Below are positions 61,610 through 64,000 of a stretch of 64,000 bases of DNA, piece after piece. The stretch is taken from NCBI GenBank assembly GCA_015350385.1, contig WNKI01000001.1, positions 10,285,118 through 10,349,117 on the forward strand. The letters run 5' to 3'. Under the pieces are notes generated by a model that did not search any database, had not been told where the DNA came from, and saw only the letters and a program-made list of their open reading frames with translations. Position 1 is the first letter of the stretch, and each line of letters opens with the position of its first letter. The position numbers and the translations under genes were made by a program. The DNA is from Aculops lycopersici. Taxonomy: Eukaryota; Arthropoda; Arachnida; Trombidiformes; Eriophyidae.

Positions 61610-63003
61610 CAGTGGGATACTTTTATTTTGTCCAATTTCGCGCATTATCATTTTTGAAGTGAACGTGTTTTCTGTGTCTTTTTGCTTGAGCGGGCAACTT
61701 CAAATGCATAATAAATCACTAATGTAGCTTCGCTATGTAAATCTTACCACCTGGTGGGTCCTCCGTTTGCTGACCGGATATCTTGCATCCTTTTCTCTAG
61801 TGAATTGTATAGACTCTCTACATGCATCTCGCCAACTCCTCTCCAGATTATTTGTATTATATTTATCATTTCTTCTCTATTTTGCTGCTGGCCATTTCTA
61901 TATATGTAATCTCTGAACTTTTTCTTTAGGATACCGAATGCATTCTCTATTATGTTCATGTCGGGACTGTAGGGTGGGATTTTAACAAAATATTTCATAT
62001 AATCTTTCTCTTTCAAGTAGGAAATTGTCTCTTTTGATGTGGAAAATCTAGCATTGTCGTGGAGAATCAGGAAGTCGTCGTTAGGTAAACTTTTCTTTAA
62101 ATCTTCTATCATGATGGTAATACAGTGACAATATTGTTCTGAGTTCATTCTATCGTAAAATATAATCTCGTGGGTACCTTGGCGACTAATATAAGCGAAT
62201 CCATTTAGGCGGCGCTTCTGATTCACATATTGAATAATGTTTTCCGGTTCGTATCTAGATCCTCTAGCGCGCCATACTCTTATCCTATCTTTTCCTTGGT
62301 CGCATATTCCAAATTCGTCGCAAAATACTATCTTGTTCCAATAGTCTTGTGTCCAGTTTGATCTTAATGTTGCTACTCTAGCTCTAAAGTCTCTGTTTTC
62401 TTGATTGACATAAAATTTTTTCGGTGAAACAAACTGCTTAAAGTTGGTAAATTTCTTAAGATATCTTGTTAAAGTTGCTTCACATATATTTAAGTCTAAT
62501 CTTGATAGAATTTCTTGCTTGGTGTCTGTATTATTCACTTTTACAAAGTCGATTACCTCACTTATCTCTTCTGTTGTCAACTTGGTCCTTCGTTTGTTTG
62601 GCTTCCTGTCGACTCGCCGCTCCCTATCCCAAGTCGCTAGCCGGCGCTTTATAGTTCTGGGGCTCACCCCATACTTCGCCGCTAGCTCCTTGGGACTCAT
62701 AGTTTTGCGAAGCTCGATGACCTCGGTCATCTTGGTGCGAGTAAGCTTGTGGGGGGTTGACATAGCGCCGGAAGTGACGAGAGAGAGAGAGAGAGAGAAA
62801 GAAAGATAAAGAAAGAAAGAGTTCGAGATATTGCAAAAATATCAATTAAATATGCACCCGCAAGGGGCGCCCACGCAACAAGGTGTCACATCCTAATTAA
62901 TACCTAATTAGGTTAATGTGCGAACGAGTTATTTATTTAAAATTGGCGCTTACCTGAGCGATATGCGTATTCGACGAGTGGACAAAATAAAAGAATCCTA
63001 CTG
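61610..63003 (-). mobile_element. Full-length Tc1/mariner-like DNA transposon
   Basis: 1,394 bp. The terminal inverted repeats are about 25 bp with two mismatches: left CAGTGGGATACTTTTATTTT, right end reverse-complemented CAGTAGGATTCTTTTATTTT, both followed by GTCCA. TA dinucleotides flank both ends (61608-61609 and 63004-63005), and the empty site is seen in copy A (AATAATAATTTTGTC near 58803). It contains one uninterrupted transposase gene on the minus strand. The short GA-rich tract (62782-62822) sits in its 5' non-coding part. Confidence 0.94.
61744..62763 (-). CDS. Tc1/mariner-superfamily transposase, DD36E spacing
   Basis: Intact 339-residue transposase that would cut and join the element ends. 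N-terminal helix-turn-helix DNA-binding units occupy about 8-105 (MSPKELAAKYGVSPRTIKRR; TKQEILSRLDLNICEATLTR) with a GRPR-like basic hinge (RKPNKRRTKLT). The catalytic acids are D149 (IVFCDEFGI), D236 (ILHDNARFS) and E273 (SPDMNIIENAFGILK). There are 36 residues between the second Asp and the Glu, instead of 34 in classic Tc1 and mariner. No frameshift or stop is present. With complete terminal repeats, this copy could be autonomous; that is inference from integrity, not proof of activity. Confidence 0.94.
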   Translation of the reverse strand: MSTPHKLTRTKMTEVIELRKTMSPKELAAKYGVSPRTIKRRLATWDRERRVDRKPNKRRTKLTTEEISEVIDFVKVNNTDTKQEILSRLDLNICEATLTRYLKKFTNFKQFVSPKKFYVNQENRDFRARVATLRSNWTQDYWNKIVFCDEFGICDQGKDRIRVWRARGSRYEPENIIQYVNQKRRLNGFAYISRQGTHEIIFYDRMNSEQYCHCITIMIEDLKKSLPNDDFLILHDNARFSTSKETISYLKEKDYMKYFVKIPPYSPDMNIIENAFGILKKKFRDYIYRNGQQQNREEMINIIQIIWRGVGEMHVESLYNSLEKRMQDIRSANGGPTRW

Positions 63004-63410
63004 TAGTTTTGTCTCGGGAAAACAAAGAAAAACACGACTTTCACATGGGCGAAGTGGATGGAGGTGGTTGTTGCGCCTGTTGTTGGCTCGCCTGATGCGT
63101 TACGCTCGCGTTTTCTACTCCATTCTCACCGCGTTACTCCGTCTCTGTGCCGACAGGCAAGGGTCCCTGTGCGGCACAGAGCCATCTCTGCCGAGAGGTT
63201 TGCAACTTGCACCAATCTAGATAGAAAACAACTATCACTCCCCTCTCCTTAAATTTCCAACGAGTTCAAACTGGCCCCAGCCACCAGGAGGCGACCGAAG
63301 AATTGTGTCCATTGTTCGCCCTGAGGCTCGATCCATCCGATCGAATCCAGCACCAGCTGACTGGTCCTATGCCGTTTAGTCACATGGAGCTCCTGCTACC
63401 CTGACGGCGA

Positions 63411-63440
63411 ATCAGGATTAAGCTTGGGCTTAATCCTGAT
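63411..63440. repeat. Perfect 13-bp inverted repeat (hairpin) in block B
   Basis: Arms ATCAGGATTAAGC and GCTTAATCCTGAT with a TTGG loop. In copy A (59391-59420) the left arm reads AATAAAAGTAAGC, so only the inner bases pair. Confidence 0.92.
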
Positions 63441-63498
63441 CGGTAGTGTCGCCACCGCGGCCAAGTGAGTGAAAAGGCTAGACTCGAAGCTTGGCGGG

Positions 63499-63999
63499 CT
63501 AATGTCTAGCTCGGCGGCCTCTATCACTGGGCTTTGGCGGCGCGGCCAACGACTGAGCCACGCGCTCGAGGGCCAAGTGAAAGCGACTTAGCTTTTCGAC
63601 CAGAAGCTCGGGCGCAACGTCGGCAAGTTTGTGCAAGTCTAGCATGCGATACAAATCGGCGCCTAGATCTCCTAGGTGGCCGTCGGCGGCTTGCCGCTTC
63701 CGTCTGCGGCCCGCTGTTACAGTGAAACTATTCTGTGCCATTGCATGTGACACAAGCCAGGCAGCGATCAAAGGCACAATGATGACGCCTGCGCCAATTA
63801 CAATCACCGCCGGCGCAACCATCCAAATCCAGTCAGACTTGACACTGGCACCTGTAAAGTCGGAGCCGGAATCGTGCAACATGTGACTGGCGGCGGCCAA
63901 CATGGAGGGCATCGCCAACATGGGAGCCGAGAGCCAAGCGGAACCTGGCGGCCCACCGAACTCTGCGCCCATCAAGTTGGTTCGCGCCAACTTGACCAA
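63499..63999 (-). CDS. Unidentified membrane protein, continues past the window edge
   Basis: 166 codons open to the right edge, so the start is probably outside the window. I do not recognise it. One strong transmembrane segment is visible (WIWMVAPAVIVIGAGVIIVP), followed by a dibasic cluster (GRRRKRQAADGHLGDLG) that looks like a furin-type or stop-transfer site, then a short helical region (LHKLADVAPELLVEKLSRFH) and a basic tail (SDRGRRARH). The last six codons and the stop lie in duplicated block B, so the C-terminus may have changed when the block arrived. The codon use is GC-rich like the Asterix and PPP1R3-type genes. Confidence 0.5.
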   Translation of the reverse strand: MVKLARTNLMGAEFGGPPGSAWLSAPMLAMPSMLAAASHMLHDSGSDFTGASVKSDWIWMVAPAVIVIGAGVIIVPLIAAWLVSHAMAQNSFTVTAGRRRKRQAADGHLGDLGADLYRMLDLHKLADVAPELLVEKLSRFHLALERVAQSLAAPPKPSDRGRRARH

Positions 64000-64000
64000 C

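Larger units (their letters stand above)
61202..63516. repeat. Duplicated block, copy B (carries the mariner-like element)
   Basis: Second copy of 58324-59496, split at 61608/63005 by a transposon. It lacks the LTR found in copy A, so both insertions came after the duplication. The right edge supplies the last codons and stop of the frame at 63499-63999. Confidence 0.9.

Noticed and set aside
1..64000. CRISPR arrays, prokaryotic operons, rRNA or tRNA genes
   Set aside because: Spliced genes with GT-AG introns and no spaced direct-repeat array; I saw no convincing tRNA B-box arrangement or rRNA sequence, though tRNAs are hard to exclude by eye.

Overview
This is nuclear DNA from a compact, gene-dense animal genome, most probably an arthropod. 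The clearest arthropod marker is a two-exon cuticular protein with a chitin-binding R&R domain at 32.6-33.1 kb. Most other genes are conserved eukaryotic housekeeping genes with close animal homologues. Most have one coding exon, and the introns I could place are mostly short (91-159 bp), except in one GPCR gene. Gene compaction and intron poverty suggest, but do not prove, a mite-like lineage; this is inference.

Layout. 0-14 kb: ELP3, an APEX1-type endonuclease, a 2-Cys peroxiredoxin, a PHF14-type triple-PHD protein, a PAM2-motif (PAIP2-like) protein, a disrupted ALDH7A1 copy between 40-bp direct repeats, a very short Asx/ASXL-type DEUBAD protein, aladin and RBX1. 14-26 kb: a solo LTR with target-site duplication just upstream of a small Tudor protein, then C2CD5, importin-alpha and epsin. 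26-31.5 kb: a tandemly duplicated pair of secreted proteins of unknown function, whose duplication junction still carries fragments of the flanking epsin and PUS10 genes, followed by IGBP1 and PUS10 in a head-to-tail, in-frame arrangement. 32-42.6 kb: cuticle protein, second small Tudor protein, trypsin-like protease, coiled-coil protein, RPUSD3-like protein and G-alpha-s, separated by apparently empty stretches. 42.6-50.8 kb: GC-rich regulatory DNA, then a six-exon neuropeptide-type GPCR. 52-57.5 kb: PRPF6 with a shortened C-terminus and a Reeler-domain secreted protein. 57.7-64 kb: a glycogen-targeting PP1 subunit, the PAT-complex subunit Asterix, and a duplicated block of about 1 kb. One copy of that block received a solo LTR and the other a full-length Tc1/mariner-like element with an intact DD36E transposase. 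An unidentified membrane protein runs off the right edge.

Functional themes. Several genes belong to shared machineries: tRNA modification (ELP3, PUS10, RPUSD3-like), ubiquitin control (RBX1, Asx-like), nuclear transport (aladin, importin-alpha), splicing (PRPF6), PP1/PP2A regulation (PPP1R3-type, IGBP1), and endocytosis or vesicle traffic (epsin, C2CD5). They are not an operon-like cluster. The most unusual points are the in-frame PUS10-IGBP1 joint, the footprint of the secreted-gene duplication, the pseudogene between long direct repeats, the LTR placed as a possible promoter of a Tudor gene, and two independent perfect-hairpin changes between duplicate copies.
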